NCBI GenBank assembly: GCA_016280395.1
Contig: JAEEGQ010000022.1
Span: 93,128-157,127, forward strand
Length of the DNA stretch: 64,000 nucleotides
Source: Lachnospiraceae bacterium
GTDB lineage: Bacteria; Bacillota; Clostridia; Lachnospirales; Lachnospiraceae
Direction of reading: 5' to 3'
The position numbers were made by a program, and so were the translations under genes. Numbering within the stretch: the first letter of the stretch is position 1; the number at the start of each line of letters is the position of its first letter. The notes under the pieces were generated by a model. It did no database searches and was not told the origin of the DNA. It worked only from the letters and a program-made list of their open reading frames with translations. Positions 1-9,977 of the stretch are shown here, one piece after another.

Positions 1-1332
1 AACGGCGATGCGGATGTACAGCTTGCAAAAGCAGGCTTTGCTCTTGAGAATGCGGATTACAGGATCAGGGTGTTTGCAAAGTCTACAAAACCGACCTACG
101 CGCATATCATAGCAAGAGATGAAAATGCCGAGGGCTGGAGCACTTTCGGGGGCGGCTTTAACCTTCCGATCACCGAGAAGATGGCTCCTGTCGAGATAAG
201 CTTTTCGGCAGCGGGCGGAAGTGCCGAACTGCTCATCAACCTCGGAAAGATCACCCCGAACCCCGATAATGCGGCAGATACGACTCCGAATGATTTTGTC
301 GTAACCATTGACAAGATCGAGATCTACAAGATCGTTGGCGAAGAACACAAGGTTCCCGTATATACGGCAGAACTGTCAAAAGATGATGCGATCGCTGTAA
401 GCGCCGGAGACGGGGCTGAAGCTGCTCTTGCAAAGGAAGACGGCAAGGCTGTAATAAATATCGGCAAATATCCCACAGAGGGCGGAGTATGGAGCATTAA
501 GGCCGATATCGCTCTTCCCGGGATCAGTATCGTAAAGGGTCAGAAATATTATTATTCGTTCAAGCTTAAAGCAGAAAAAGGCCAGAACGGCGAGGCACTT
601 CTTGAGAGCGCGGCCCAGGGCTGGGAGTGCAGGGCGAATTTTAACGGGCTCGGTGCGGGCGCCGGCGAGGAAGTTACTGTCGAAGCCGTTTTCTCGGCCG
701 AAGCGGATGTGAACGATCCCGTGATCAGGCTTCAGATCGGAAATGCACCTGAAGGCGCAAACGGCAATACCATCACGATCAGCGATGTGGTCTTCGGAAA
801 GCTTGAAGGCGATAAAGAGACAAGCAAGACGATCGAGGCATTTACCGCACTCGGGCGCATCAGCGGCAACGGTGAAAACAAGGATATCCCCTGGGAGACC
901 TTTAACGGAACGGATGAGGATAACGAAAAGGGTGTAGGCACCATCTGGATGAAGGACGGCAGCCTTTTCTACCGCATAGACGAAGGCGGCATCGTTGACT
1001 GGCACAACAAGCTGATCTGCGGTTTTACCGGCAATCCCCTCACACTTGAGGCCGACAGCTATTACACAGTGGAGATAACGGCAAGAGCCGATAAGAACGT
1101 ATCCTGCGGAGTATTCTTAAATCCCATGGGCGGCTGGGATCCCAGAGTTGCTGAAGGAATGGATATCACCACGGAATTCAAGACATTTACATTTTCCACC
1201 ACGGAAACGCTCATAACCGATATGGCGTTCGAGCTCCTGTTCCAGTTCGGTTCCGAAGCTACGATGGCTCTCGGTGAGGTTACCGTTGAATTCAAGGATG
1301 TAAAGATATTACGTACCAAAGTACTTAACTGA
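1..1332 (+). CDS. C-terminal part of a secreted protein with tandem carbohydrate-binding-like modules (5' truncated by the window)
   Basis: The reading frame is open from base 1 to the TGA at 1330-1332, so the start lies upstream of the window. The visible 443 residues look like three beta-sandwich modules of the CBM4/9/22 type. One ends near fragment residue 115, one spans about 120-285 and one about 290-443. All are rich in Gly, Asp, aromatic residues and alternating hydrophobics, for example GWSTFGGGFNLP and GTIWMKDGSLFYRI. No catalytic domain is visible in the fragment. The next three genes are a GH32-clan lipoprotein, a GH32 enzyme and a fructokinase, so the missing N-terminal part may be a secreted fructan hydrolase; this is inference. 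A short GC-rich dyad at 1345-1367 follows the stop but lacks a T-tract, so transcription may continue into the next gene. Confidence 0.7.
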   Translation, partial: NGDADVQLAKAGFALENADYRIRVFAKSTKPTYAHIIARDENAEGWSTFGGGFNLPITEKMAPVEISFSAAGGSAELLINLGKITPNPDNAADTTPNDFVVTIDKIEIYKIVGEEHKVPVYTAELSKDDAIAVSAGDGAEAALAKEDGKAVINIGKYPTEGGVWSIKADIALPGISIVKGQKYYYSFKLKAEKGQNGEALLESAAQGWECRANFNGLGAGAGEEVTVEAVFSAEADVNDPVIRLQIGNAPEGANGNTITISDVVFGKLEGDKETSKTIEAFTALGRISGNGENKDIPWETFNGTDEDNEKGVGTIWMKDGSLFYRIDEGGIVDWHNKLICGFTGNPLTLEADSYYTVEITARADKNVSCGVFLNPMGGWDPRVAEGMDITTEFKTFTFSTTETLITDMAFELLFQFGSEATMALGEVTVEFKDVKILRTKVLN

Positions 1333-1384
1333 TGATTTTTTATTGGGCGGCACTTAAGCTGCCGCCCAGGTCCCGGAGGATCCC

Positions 1385-2941
1385 ATGAGATACGATAAAA
1401 ACAGCATTTATGCTCCTGTTTTGATGATATTCCTGCTCTTTGGAATACTGTTCCTTAGCGCCTGCGGAAAAAAAGAACCTGCGACATCAAAGTTTCTGCC
1501 GGAAGATAAGGATCTTTCTGCATTCAAGACTCCGGGAAGCATGGAAGCGGCATTTGAGTACAATGCCTTCTTCCTGCCAAAGGCAGGCCCCAAAGGACAG
1601 CCGTATGTCGGGGATCCTATGCCTTATTACGAGGACGGAAAGTATTATATCTATTATCTCAAGGACGGCGGAGATTCCTACAATCATTCGGTCTTTCTTA
1701 CGGTAACGGAAGATTTTACATCCTATACCGAATATCCGGAGCCTGTTCTTGAATCGGACCGGGGCGGCGGCCAGGATGCCTGGATAGGCACCGGTTCCGT
1801 GGTAAAGGTGAACGGGGAATACCTGTTCTTTTACACGGGACACGCCGCATCGGACCACTTTGAATACAAGGAAGTGATAATGCTCGCAAAGGGCAGTACA
1901 CCTTATAAGTTTGAAAAAGTCGGGGGATATTCGATAACGCCACCCGCTTCGCTTGGCCAGAAGCGGGATTTCAGGGATCCTGAAGCGCATTATGATGAAG
2001 CAACGGGGAAGATAACGCTTACCGTAACTGCGGCCCAGGGCGGTATTGCAAGGATCCTTAAGTTCACAACGGATGCGGACGGAGGGAACGCTGCATACGA
2101 CGGCATTATATTCAGCGACCCTGAAAGATCCTTCTGGAACCTTGAATGCAGCGATACTTTCAGCATCAACGGACGGTATTATCTTACTTATTCCGCACAG
2201 GACGACACGCTCTGGTATGCCGTGTCGGATGCTCCTTACGGACCTTTCTCGGACGCAAGGAGGCTTGATGCGAAGCTTTTCTATGCAGCAAAGCATACGG
2301 AAGGCCCTGAGGGGCATTTTATGACCGGATGGGCAAGAAGGAGCGGTTCACCGTCATCAACACAGGATGTGGCGGCATGGGCCGGAAATCTTGCGGTACA
2401 GAAGATTGAGGCGGGAGAAGACGGAAGCCTGTATCTTGCTCCTGTTGAGAGCGTAGTTGCGGAGTTTACAAAAGAACGGGTAACGGATGCAACGGATGGG
2501 ACAGTTGTCGCAGAGGCAGGTTCCGCATTTTCGTATTTCGATTGTTTCACGGCTTATGAAAGCTTTATGCTTAAAGGTAATTTCACATTTACCGGCAGCG
2601 GTGACTTCGGACTTGCCTTTGATCACAACGGCCGCAGGGATAAGTATAAACTGATCGATCTGTGCCCGGATGAAGGCAGGATAAAGCTCCTGTTTAACGA
2701 GGGGATGACACCGATAACCGAAACCGGATGCACGCTTGTTCCGGGTGAGAAATATGCCTTTACGTATATACAGGAAGGGTCTGTCGGGATCTTTTACATA
2801 GACGGATCTGCAGCGCTTACCGTCCGCCTGTACGGTGTCGGCGGAAAGAGCATAAGGCTTTACGCAGCGAACAATACGGTCACTTTCAGTGATCTTCATG
2901 AATATACAAGAGAAGCCGGCTCTAAGGCGGACAAAAATTGA
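1385..2941 (+). CDS. GH32/GH43-clan five-bladed propeller lipoprotein, putative extracytoplasmic fructan hydrolase
   Basis: This is a 518-residue lipoprotein: a hydrophobic stretch at residues 9-26 ends in the lipobox LSAC, with the acylated Cys at 27. The propeller follows GH32 order, with a nucleophile-type Asp77 (VGDPMPYYEDGK), a WIGTGSVV strand resembling the FSGSA motif, the RDP motif at 197-199 (Asp198) and an ECxD-type acid/base (LECSDTF, Glu254). The first motif differs from the canonical WMNDPNG, so it belongs to a divergent subgroup of the GH32/68/43 clan. A C-terminal beta-sandwich (about 385-505) resembles the GH32 C module. GGAGGA at 1375-1380 supports the ATG. The TGA abuts the next gene, and the context is a fructan operon. 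Substrate specificity cannot be told from sequence alone. Confidence 0.75.
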   Translation: MRYDKNSIYAPVLMIFLLFGILFLSACGKKEPATSKFLPEDKDLSAFKTPGSMEAAFEYNAFFLPKAGPKGQPYVGDPMPYYEDGKYYIYYLKDGGDSYNHSVFLTVTEDFTSYTEYPEPVLESDRGGGQDAWIGTGSVVKVNGEYLFFYTGHAASDHFEYKEVIMLAKGSTPYKFEKVGGYSITPPASLGQKRDFRDPEAHYDEATGKITLTVTAAQGGIARILKFTTDADGGNAAYDGIIFSDPERSFWNLECSDTFSINGRYYLTYSAQDDTLWYAVSDAPYGPFSDARRLDAKLFYAAKHTEGPEGHFMTGWARRSGSPSSTQDVAAWAGNLAVQKIEAGEDGSLYLAPVESVVAEFTKERVTDATDGTVVAEAGSAFSYFDCFTAYESFMLKGNFTFTGSGDFGLAFDHNGRRDKYKLIDLCPDEGRIKLLFNEGMTPITETGCTLVPGEKYAFTYIQEGSVGIFYIDGSAALTVRLYGVGGKSIRLYAANNTVTFSDLHEYTREAGSKADKN

Positions 2942-2955
2942 AAGGAAAAGTCGGA

Positions 2956-4449
2956 ATGGTTGAACACAGTCTTTTGAGAGCGAGAAAGTATGAGGAAGAA
3001 CAGGGGGAGAGGATACCCTGCAAAGACAGGCCGGCATTTCATTTTACTCCGCGCGTGGGGTGGACGAACGATCCCAACGGGTTTTCGTACTTTGGCGGCA
3101 GATATCATCTCTTTTATCAGTATAATCCCTATGATGTGGTGTGGGATTCCATGCACTGGGGACATGCCGTGAGCAGCGACCTTCTGACATGGGAGTACCT
3201 GCCTGCGGCACTTGCGCCTGACGAAAAGTACGATTCCTTCGGATGCTTCTCCGGAAGTGCAACAGAGCTTACCGGCGAAAAACAGCTCCTTATGTACACA
3301 GGCGTAAGGAAGGATGAAGAAGGCAGGGAATTCCAGGTACAGTGCATTGCGACCGGTGACGGAAGGGATTATGTGAAATTCGCAGGCAATCCGGTCATAG
3401 ACAGCAATATGCTCCCGGAAGGTTTTGATGCTGCGAATTTCAGGGATCCGAAGATCTTTAAGACCGGAGACGGCGGTTATGCCTGTGTTGTCGCCGCAAA
3501 GGATGCGGACGGCCTCGGAGTGCTGCTCATGTTTCTGAGCAGAGACGGTCATGAATGGAAATACCGCGGGATACTTGACAGGAACAGTGGCGAGTTCGGC
3601 AGGATGTGGGAATGTCCGGATTTCTTTTTTCTTGACGGCAAGGCAGTGATCCTTGTGAGCCCGCAGGAGATGGCAAAGCAAGAACCCCGGTTCCACGGAG
3701 GGAACGGTACCCTTGTAAGGATCGGTTCCTTTGATGAAAATGAATGCAGGTTTGTCCCGGAAACGGACAGCCTGATAGATCACGGTATCGATTTTTATGC
3801 GCCTCAGACGGTGCTTTCACTGGATGGCAGGCGGATCATGATCGCATGGATGCAGAACTGGGAGACCTGCAATGATATGGATCACAGCGCACATAAGTGG
3901 TTTGGGCAGATGTGCATCCCGAGGGAACTTTCCGTGAAAGAGGGCAGACTGTACCAGCGCCCGGTAAAGGAAACTGAAAGCCTGCGCAGGGAGAAAACGG
4001 TTTATACGAATGTACTTCTTGAAGGAAAAGGTACGGAAGAGCCTCTTGAACTTGACGGCATCAACGGCAGATGCGCCGATATGGAGATGGAACTCCGGCC
4101 TTTGGAAAATGGTGATGAATGCAGCGCTTTTGAACTCTTTTTTGCGGCCGACAAAGAGAACCGTACCGTATTGAGATTTATACCTTCGGAAAACACGGTG
4201 GAGATCGACCGTACGGATTCCGGAACATGCAAAGGTGCGCTGCAGAAGAGAAGCTGCAAGGTTACGGACAGAGGCGGACGGATAAGCCTTCGCGTTATAC
4301 TTGACAGGTACAGCGCAGAGGTGTTTATAAATGATGGTGAAAAAGTCCTGACAACAGCGGTCTTTACGGATGCGGACGCGACAGCGGTCAGGTTCGCCGC
4401 AAAAGGCCGCATGATGATGGATATCGTGAAATACACACTTGCACACTGA
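2956..4449 (+). CDS. GH32 beta-fructofuranosidase (sucrose-6-phosphate hydrolase / invertase type), cytoplasmic
   Basis: A 497-residue GH32 enzyme without a signal peptide, expected to release fructose from sucrose, sucrose-6-phosphate or short fructans in the cytoplasm. The canonical motifs are WTNDPNG with nucleophile Asp39, FSGSA near residue 99, FRDP with Asp164, and ECPD with acid/base Glu219. A C-terminal beta-sandwich starts near residue 360. The frame could start at a TTG at 2938 that overlaps the previous stop, but the ATG at 2956 sits behind a good AAGGAAAAG site at 2942-2950 and gives a family-like N-terminus, so it was chosen. Its position between a GH32-clan lipoprotein and a fructokinase supports fructan or sucrose use. 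Lengths and motifs do not separate sacA-type from scrB-type enzymes. Confidence 0.9.
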   Translation: MVEHSLLRARKYEEEQGERIPCKDRPAFHFTPRVGWTNDPNGFSYFGGRYHLFYQYNPYDVVWDSMHWGHAVSSDLLTWEYLPAALAPDEKYDSFGCFSGSATELTGEKQLLMYTGVRKDEEGREFQVQCIATGDGRDYVKFAGNPVIDSNMLPEGFDAANFRDPKIFKTGDGGYACVVAAKDADGLGVLLMFLSRDGHEWKYRGILDRNSGEFGRMWECPDFFFLDGKAVILVSPQEMAKQEPRFHGGNGTLVRIGSFDENECRFVPETDSLIDHGIDFYAPQTVLSLDGRRIMIAWMQNWETCNDMDHSAHKWFGQMCIPRELSVKEGRLYQRPVKETESLRREKTVYTNVLLEGKGTEEPLELDGINGRCADMEMELRPLENGDECSAFELFFAADKENRTVLRFIPSENTVEIDRTDSGTCKGALQKRSCKVTDRGGRISLRVILDRYSAEVFINDGEKVLTTAVFTDADATAVRFAAKGRMMMDIVKYTLAH

Positions 4450-4471
4450 AAAAGTTGACCGGAGGAACGAA

Positions 4472-5452
4472 GTGAAAACAACGGATGTTACAGCCCTTGG
4501 CGAGGTTCTCATAGATTTTACCGGAAACGGGGCGGATAAAGCCGGAAATCCCGTATTTACCGCAAATCCGGGCGGAGCGCCGGGAAATGTTCTTGCGATG
4601 CTTGCAAAGCTCGGGAGAAGATGCGAATTCATCGGGAAAGTCGGAGATGATGATTTCGGCGATCTCCTTGAAAAAACGCTTAAAGAAGCGGGGATCGGGA
4701 CAAACGGTCTCATGCGCGACAAAAAGACAGGCACGACCCTTGCTTTTGTGCACACGCACGAGGGCGGGGAGAGAAGCTTTTCTTTCTACCGCGATCCGGG
4801 AGCCGACATGATGCTTACGGAAGACGAAGTGGATGAGGAAGTGATACGGAACAGCAGGATATTTCACTTCGGATCGCTTTCCCTGTGCGACGGGCCGTGC
4901 AGGAAGGCAACACGGAAGGCTGTCGGGGCGGCAAGGAGCGCCGGTGTGCCGGTGTCTTTTGATCCTAACTTAAGGGAAAGCCTCTGGGACAGCGAAGAGG
5001 AAGCTCTCCGGCAGATCTGCTGGGGACTCGAGAACTGCGATATCCTAAAAATATCCGATAACGAGCTGAGATTCGTTACAAAAGAGGACGACCTTGAAAA
5101 GGGGGCAGCAATGCTCCTCAGAAGGTATCCCGGGATCGCGTTCATGACACTTACCGCAGGTGAAGACGGAAGTGCTGCGTATTACAAAGGCAGGCGGATC
5201 GCGGTACCCGCGGTGCATGTCGGAAATCCCGTGGAAAAGACGGGAGCGGGAGACACCTTCTGCGGATGTGTCCTTGACGGCCTGATAAGGCACGGCCTTG
5301 ACGGTCTTTCGGATGAAAACATCCGGGAAACGCTTTCGTTCGCAAATGCCGCGGCAGCGCTTGTTATCTGCAGAAAAGGTGCCTTCAGGTCCATGCCGGA
5401 AAGGCGGGAGATCGAGTGTTCCGTGAGTGCCGGAGATAATATGAAAAAATAA
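4472..5452 (+). CDS. PfkB-family fructokinase
   Basis: A 326-residue PfkB sugar kinase. The N-terminus has the ALGEVLIDF strand and the substrate-binding GG of NPGGAPGNV. The C-terminal signature is GAGDTFCG with catalytic-base Asp261. It would phosphorylate fructose released by the two upstream GH32-clan proteins, giving fructose-6-phosphate. The GTG at 4472 was chosen because GGAGG at 4461-4465 precedes it by 6 nt. An upstream in-frame TTG at 4439 overlaps the previous gene and lacks a site. Fructokinase is inferred from the operon; related PfkB kinases act on other sugars. No fructose transporter is present in this window, so uptake must be encoded elsewhere. Confidence 0.82.
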   Translation: MKTTDVTALGEVLIDFTGNGADKAGNPVFTANPGGAPGNVLAMLAKLGRRCEFIGKVGDDDFGDLLEKTLKEAGIGTNGLMRDKKTGTTLAFVHTHEGGERSFSFYRDPGADMMLTEDEVDEEVIRNSRIFHFGSLSLCDGPCRKATRKAVGAARSAGVPVSFDPNLRESLWDSEEEALRQICWGLENCDILKISDNELRFVTKEDDLEKGAAMLLRRYPGIAFMTLTAGEDGSAAYYKGRRIAVPAVHVGNPVEKTGAGDTFCGCVLDGLIRHGLDGLSDENIRETLSFANAAAALVICRKGAFRSMPERREIECSVSAGDNMKK

Positions 5453-5472
5453 TGAAAAATGCGTGTAAAATG

Positions 5473-5502
5473 TTGCTTTTTTGTATAAAGAACGGGTATA
5501 AT
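5473..5502 (+). promoter_or_regulatory. Predicted sigma-A promoter of the SH3-glucosaminidase gene
   Basis: TTGCTT at 5473-5478 and a perfect TATAAT at 5497-5502 are separated by 18 bp. The expected start site lies just upstream of a foldable leader that ends at the ribosome binding site of the 5600 gene. Confidence 0.55.
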
Positions 5503-5507
5503 GTTAC

Positions 5508-5583
5508 CGATAAAACATATGGAGTAGTATTTAAAACAGCCATTTGGCTTGTTTTATCCGGCCTTGCTCCATGTGCTTTATCG
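5508..5583 (+). promoter_or_regulatory. Foldable 5' leader RNA, possible cis-regulatory element
   Basis: The leader can fold into a closed element. CGATAAA (5508-5514) pairs with TTTATCG (5577-5583). ACAT plus GGAG (5515-5524, with an AT bulge) pairs with CTCCATGT (5567-5574). An inner hairpin forms between 5532-5541 and 5546-5556 with one bulge. The closing stem ends directly before the GGGAGG site at 5584-5589, so its stability could affect translation of the cell-wall protein downstream. It does not match the ydaO, GEMM or preQ1 consensus patterns as remembered. Whether it binds a ligand is unknown. Confidence 0.4.
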
Positions 5584-5599
5584 AGGGAGGAACATTTAA

Positions 5600-8500
5600 A
5601 TGTCCGTTGCCACAAAAAAGCGCAGAGCTGTTGCATTTCTGCTGACACTTTGCATGCTCTTGTCACTTTTTCATATACAGGGTAATGTACTGGCGGCATC
5701 TTCGGGTGTTGTCAATGTCGATATCCTTAACGTCCGCACCGGTCCTTCGACTGCTTACGCGAGGGTCATGGTCAACGGTGTGGCCGCATATCTGACTAAA
5801 AATACAAAAGTTGAAATATTGGGCAAATCCGGTGATTGGTATCAGATCAAAGCTTCTTTTGAAGGCCAGTCGATCAGCGGATTTGTTTTTGCGTCTTACG
5901 TTACGGTCACCGCGGTGACACAGACAGGCTCCTACAACGGCTATTGCAACAGGGACGGCGTAAACCTGCGATCCGGCCCTTCTTCCGCATATGACCGCGT
6001 CACGACCGCAACAGTCTCAAAAAACACCCCTCTCGAGATCATAAACACATCCGGCAGCTATACCTATGTCCGCGTGACCGTTAACGGCACCGAATACCGC
6101 GGATATATGTATTCGGATTATGTTACGAAGGGAAATCCCGTAACTGCCGCTCCCGCAACGCCAACGCCCACTCAGGGCACGGCTTCCGGCACATATAACG
6201 GCTATGTCAACGCCAACGGCGTGAATATCCGCACCGGCCCTTCAACCAATTACGCAAGGATAACCGTCAACGGTGTGCAGGCCTCCATGAACAAAAATGT
6301 TCAGGTGGAGATATTAAAGACTTCGGGTGAGTGGTATTATGTCCGGACGACCTTTAACGGCACCGAGATCTACGGTTATATGTACGGCAGCTATATCACA
6401 CGCAGCTCGAACAATACCGCGACACCGACGCCCACGCCTACAAAAGCAGCAAACCAGACGGGAACATGGAACGGCTATGTGAATGCCAACGGCGTAAACA
6501 TCCGCTCGGGCCCGTCAACTAACTATGCCCGCATCACGGTAAAAGGCGAGCAGGCGTATCTCATGAAAAACGCGAAGGTCGAAGCCTTCAGCAAGAGCGG
6601 GAGCTGGTATTATGTCCGTACCACATTCAACGGTTCCGAGATAAAGGGTTACATGTATGCGGATTATATTACGCTTACTTCCGATCTGCATACCGAGACG
6701 CCGACACAGGCGCCGGTATCCGGTGTTTACAACGCCTATGTCAATATTACGTCCGTAAATGTTCGCCAGGGCCCTTCGTCAAGGCTCTACGACATGGTGA
6801 AGGTGAACGGTCAGTCCGCGTACGTTCCTTACAAGGGACAGGTTGAGATAATAAGCACAAACGGCGACTGGAGCTATGTCCGCACTACTTTCAACGGGCA
6901 GGAGATCCATGGATATATGTATTCGGCTTACCTCACAAGGGTGGCCGTTACACCGACCCCGACTCCGAAGCCTACCGCAACGCCTACGCCGAAACCCACA
7001 AATACACCGACGCCTACTCAAAAACCAAAAGCAACAAATACGCCTACTCCCACTCCCACACCTGACGGCATCAATGCCTATATCAGCGCAGGTGAGGTTT
7101 ATGTGCGCACGGGCCCCGGTACGGAGTATGACCGCGTAAAGATAGGCGGAAAGGACTTCGCGCTCAAAGAAAACGATCTTATCGAGATCATTAGTACAGT
7201 CAATGACTGGCATCAGATAAAAGGCACGGTGAACGGTAAGGAATACACGGGCTATGTTTATTCGCCTTTTGTTATAAGGACCGTGGCTCCTACGCCAACG
7301 CCCACTCCGTATGTCCTTGAAAACGAAGTTTCTGCCAAGACAAACGCAGAAGTAAACGTTCGTCTGGGCCCCGGAACCTCTTTTGCCAAATACATGCTCG
7401 ACGGTGCGGAGGTCGTTCTTAAGCAGGGCCAGGCACTTGTGATAACCGGCGTTTCCGGAGAATGGTATTCCGTCAGGGTGACATATAACGGGACGGAAGT
7501 GCAGGGGTACTGTATTTCAAAGTACATCACGCCGAAGACGCAGATAATCCTGCCGACGCCTACCCCTACCCCGACTCCGACGCCTACGAACACGCCGACA
7601 CCAAAGCCTACCTCGACACCAAAGCCTACTGCAACGCCGACGCCTACACAGCTGCCGGCAACACCGACACCCACTCCTGACACAAGGCAGGTACCCGGCT
7701 CAAAATACGAGCATACTGCTTATGTTTCGTCAACAGTACTGAACTTAAGGAATAAGCCCGGTTCGACGGGAACGACGATACTTGCGTCCCTTAAATACGG
7801 ACAGAAGCTTATAGTTGTGGATGAGGACGATTCGCTTGGCGAGACCTGGTACAAGGTTGCGGTTGATGTGAACGGAAAACAGGAGACCGGTTATGTTTAC
7901 GGCCTGTATATCTACTTTGGCTTAAAACCTCCGGCAGAAGCAGTGATAAGTGCAAAGAAGAGTTCAATGCATGCCTCAAACAGCCTTGGCTCTGCGATAA
8001 TGACGGATAAAGCAGGCAAAGCACTTACCTTCAGTTCGGGTACGTTCATTTACCTGATATCACAGCTTTCCTACGATTCCTACTGGTTCAAGGCTGAATA
8101 CAGCGATGGAAAGAACACTTATCAGGGCTTTATACTGTCGTCCGATGTTAATATCGTAACGCCGACGCCGACTCCGACACCGACGCCTACAAATACTCCG
8201 ACACCGACCAATTCGCCTACGCCTACGGCATCGCCGTCGCCTACCAATACGCCGACGCCAACGGCAACGAATACACCTACGCCTACTCCGACAAATACGC
8301 CTACGCCGTATATGTCGCCGACACCTATACCTACTGTAACGCCAAAGCCCACATCACAGGCGGAGGCTACGAGCACCCCGACACCGACTGCGACCAACAC
8401 GCCGTCACCTACACCTACACCGTATCTTGGCGATGCAACGGCAGGCAGGATACCGAACGTGCTCTATGTGAAGACGGCAGCGGGACCGGGCGGCCTTATC

Positions 8501-9976
8501 GTAAAGGATGCGGCCGGAAATGCCGTGCTCCTTTCAAACGATATGCCGATCGATATCATAAGCCGTGAGGAAGTGCTTGGGACCGAGTGGCTTGAGATCG
8601 CGTTCGAGTATGAGAATACCGGATATACCGGCTATATCGACGCAAGGTATGCGGAGACTCCCGAAACAGAGGTTGATTTCGAGACAAAGCTTGAACAGCA
8701 GGGCTTCCCCGAAAGCTACAGAGTGAAGCTTCGTGCGCTCCACGAGAAATATCCGAACTGGGAGTTCAAGGCATATCACACGGGACTTAACTGGAACAAC
8801 GTCATTAAGAACGAGAATGTTGTCGGGACAAACCTTATCCCGAACAGTAAATCCGTCGAATGGAAATCCCTTGCAAAGGGGGCTTACAACTGGAAGACGG
8901 ACAGCTTTATCGTTTATGACGGTTCCTACTGGGTAACCGTTTCCGAGGAAGGCCTTAAGTACTTCATGGATCCGAGGAACTGGCTTGTCGAGAATTATGT
9001 GTTCATGTTCGAGGTCCTGACTTACCAGAGCGAGTACCAGACACTTGAAGGTGTTGAGAAGATACTGAAGAACACGCCGTTCTCGAACAAATCCTACAAT
9101 TACGTTGACCTTAACGGAAATAATGCCACGATAACCTATGGACAGACCATAATAGAAGCAGCGGAATATTCGGGTGTAAGCCCGTATCATCTTGCGTCAA
9201 GGATCAAGCAGGAGGTTGTCGGGGGACCTACGACCTTAAGCGGCAGCGTTACGGGAACATTCCCGAATTACGAGGGCCTGTACAACTTCTTCAATATCGG
9301 TTCTTACAACAGTACAGCCGAGGGCGGTGCCATAGCAAACGGCCTTAAGTATGCAAAATACGGCAGCTCGAACGCTTCGTACAATGCAAACGCCCTTATC
9401 CCGTGGAACAGTCCTTACCGTTCAATACTCGGCGGAGGCTATATACTCGGGTACAATTACATAGTGGGACGTGACCAGAGCACTATCTACCTGCAGAAGT
9501 TCAACGTGACGCCGATCTCGACATATTACCACCAGTACATGGGCAATGTTGAGGCTCCGTGGGCCGAAGCAACGAAGGTGCTTGCGGCATACGGCAGTGA
9601 TGCTTATGAGCTTCCGATAGTGTTCTCCATACCTGTATATGAGAACATGCCTGAGCTGCCCTGCGCCGCACCGGCAAAGGCTTATAATCCAAACAACTGG
9701 CTTGCGAACATGAACGTTACCGATACCGCCGGAAACCATGTGACGATATCGCCTACCTTTGATGTGAGCGTTAACCAGGAATATGCCGTTATCCTTGATC
9801 CTTCTTATGATGCGATAACGGTTGCCGGGACCACTGTAAGCCGCAAGGCAAAGATAGCGGGCGCGGGAACGTATCCCCTTGAATACGGCCTGAACAGGAT
9901 CGTGCTGTATGTAACAGCCGAAAACGGCGACGTAAGGGAATATATCATCAACGTTGTGCGTGAAAGTCCGGAATGA
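5600..9976 (+). CDS. Secreted multi-SH3 glucosaminidase-type cell-wall hydrolase with TPT linkers
   Basis: A 1458-residue exported protein. A signal peptide (about 1-34, ending VLAASS) is followed by roughly ten bacterial SH3 repeats: eight clear ones carrying the VNVRxGPSxxY-type strand, and two degenerate ones near 775-850 and 950-1020. Threonine-proline linkers separate groups of repeats. Residues about 1035-1350 form a glucosaminidase-like domain beginning [16 protein letters not shown], with a candidate catalytic Glu near 1205 in [11 protein letters not shown]. The C-terminal 85 residues look like a cadherin-like beta-sandwich. It probably binds and cuts peptidoglycan. GGGAGG precedes the ATG. 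The next gene starts 1 base after its stop and shares the cadherin-like module and TPT linkers. Confidence 0.85.
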   Translation: MSVATKKRRAVAFLLTLCMLLSLFHIQGNVLAASSGVVNVDILNVRTGPSTAYARVMVNGVAAYLTKNTKVEILGKSGDWYQIKASFEGQSISGFVFASYVTVTAVTQTGSYNGYCNRDGVNLRSGPSSAYDRVTTATVSKNTPLEIINTSGSYTYVRVTVNGTEYRGYMYSDYVTKGNPVTAAPATPTPTQGTASGTYNGYVNANGVNIRTGPSTNYARITVNGVQASMNKNVQVEILKTSGEWYYVRTTFNGTEIYGYMYGSYITRSSNNTATPTPTPTKAANQTGTWNGYVNANGVNIRSGPSTNYARITVKGEQAYLMKNAKVEAFSKSGSWYYVRTTFNGSEIKGYMYADYITLTSDLHTETPTQAPVSGVYNAYVNITSVNVRQGPSSRLYDMVKVNGQSAYVPYKGQVEIISTNGDWSYVRTTFNGQEIHGYMYSAYLTRVAVTPTPTPKPTATPTPKPTNTPTPTQKPKATNTPTPTPTPDGINAYISAGEVYVRTGPGTEYDRVKIGGKDFALKENDLIEIISTVNDWHQIKGTVNGKEYTGYVYSPFVIRTVAPTPTPTPYVLENEVSAKTNAEVNVRLGPGTSFAKYMLDGAEVVLKQGQALVITGVSGEWYSVRVTYNGTEVQGYCISKYITPKTQIILPTPTPTPTPTPTNTPTPKPTSTPKPTATPTPTQLPATPTPTPDTRQVPGSKYEHTAYVSSTVLNLRNKPGSTGTTILASLKYGQKLIVVDEDDSLGETWYKVAVDVNGKQETGYVYGLYIYFGLKPPAEAVISAKKSSMHASNSLGSAIMTDKAGKALTFSSGTFIYLISQLSYDSYWFKAEYSDGKNTYQGFILSSDVNIVTPTPTPTPTPTNTPTPTNSPTPTASPSPTNTPTPTATNTPTPTPTNTPTPYMSPTPIPTVTPKPTSQAEATSTPTPTATNTPSPTPTPYLGDATAGRIPNVLYVKTAAGPGGLIVKDAAGNAVLLSNDMPIDIISREEVLGTEWLEIAFEYENTGYTGYIDARYAETPETEVDFETKLEQQGFPESYRVKLRALHEKYPNWEFKAYHTGLNWNNVIKNENVVGTNLIPNSKSVEWKSLAKGAYNWKTDSFIVYDGSYWVTVSEEGLKYFMDPRNWLVENYVFMFEVLTYQSEYQTLEGVEKILKNTPFSNKSYNYVDLNGNNATITYGQTIIEAAEYSGVSPYHLASRIKQEVVGGPTTLSGSVTGTFPNYEGLYNFFNIGSYNSTAEGGAIANGLKYAKYGSSNASYNANALIPWNSPYRSILGGGYILGYNYIVGRDQSTIYLQKFNVTPISTYYHQYMGNVEAPWAEATKVLAAYGSDAYELPIVFSIPVYENMPELPCAAPAKAYNPNNWLANMNVTDTAGNHVTISPTFDVSVNQEYAVILDPSYDAITVAGTTVSRKAKIAGAGTYPLEYGLNRIVLYVTAENGDVREYIINVVRESPE
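8158..8428 (+). repeat. Low-complexity Thr-Pro coding repeat
   Basis: The stretch is dominated by ACN-CCN codon pairs encoding [14 protein letters not shown] sequence between the ninth and tenth SH3-like repeats. Similar shorter tracts occur at 6952-7070, 7555-7680, 10710-10775, 55153-55340 and 56500-56750, and on the minus strand at 42895-43005. Confidence 0.85.
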
Positions 9977-9977
9977 T

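Noticed and set aside
376..1005. 209-codon minus-strand frame opposite the carbohydrate-binding fragment
   Set aside because: It is the antisense shadow of a well-supported frame, with no ribosome site and no family resemblance. The same applies to the long minus frames at 1487-2317, 2896-3783, 3817-4755, 25407-26582 and 61657-62724.
1345..1367. GC-rich dyad after the first gene as a terminator
   Set aside because: There is no T-tract and the next gene starts within 20 bases, so it was not called as a terminator.
5452..5685. 77-codon plus-strand frame between the fructokinase and the SH3 protein
   Set aside because: It covers the promoter, the foldable leader and the start of the next gene. 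It has no ribosome site and unconvincing composition.
8122..8400. Val-Gly-rich minus-strand frames (also 7258-7683, 54894-55352 and 56385-56795)
   Set aside because: They are simple antisense readings of Thr-Pro codon repeats.
8158..8428. Possible CRISPR-like or minisatellite array
   Set aside because: The repeats are short, in frame and encode Thr-Pro linkers. There are no spacers of constant length.
5600..9976. SH3/glucosaminidase protein as a phage endolysin
   Set aside because: It has a signal peptide, a very long repeat architecture and cellular neighbours. No phage structural or holin genes are nearby.
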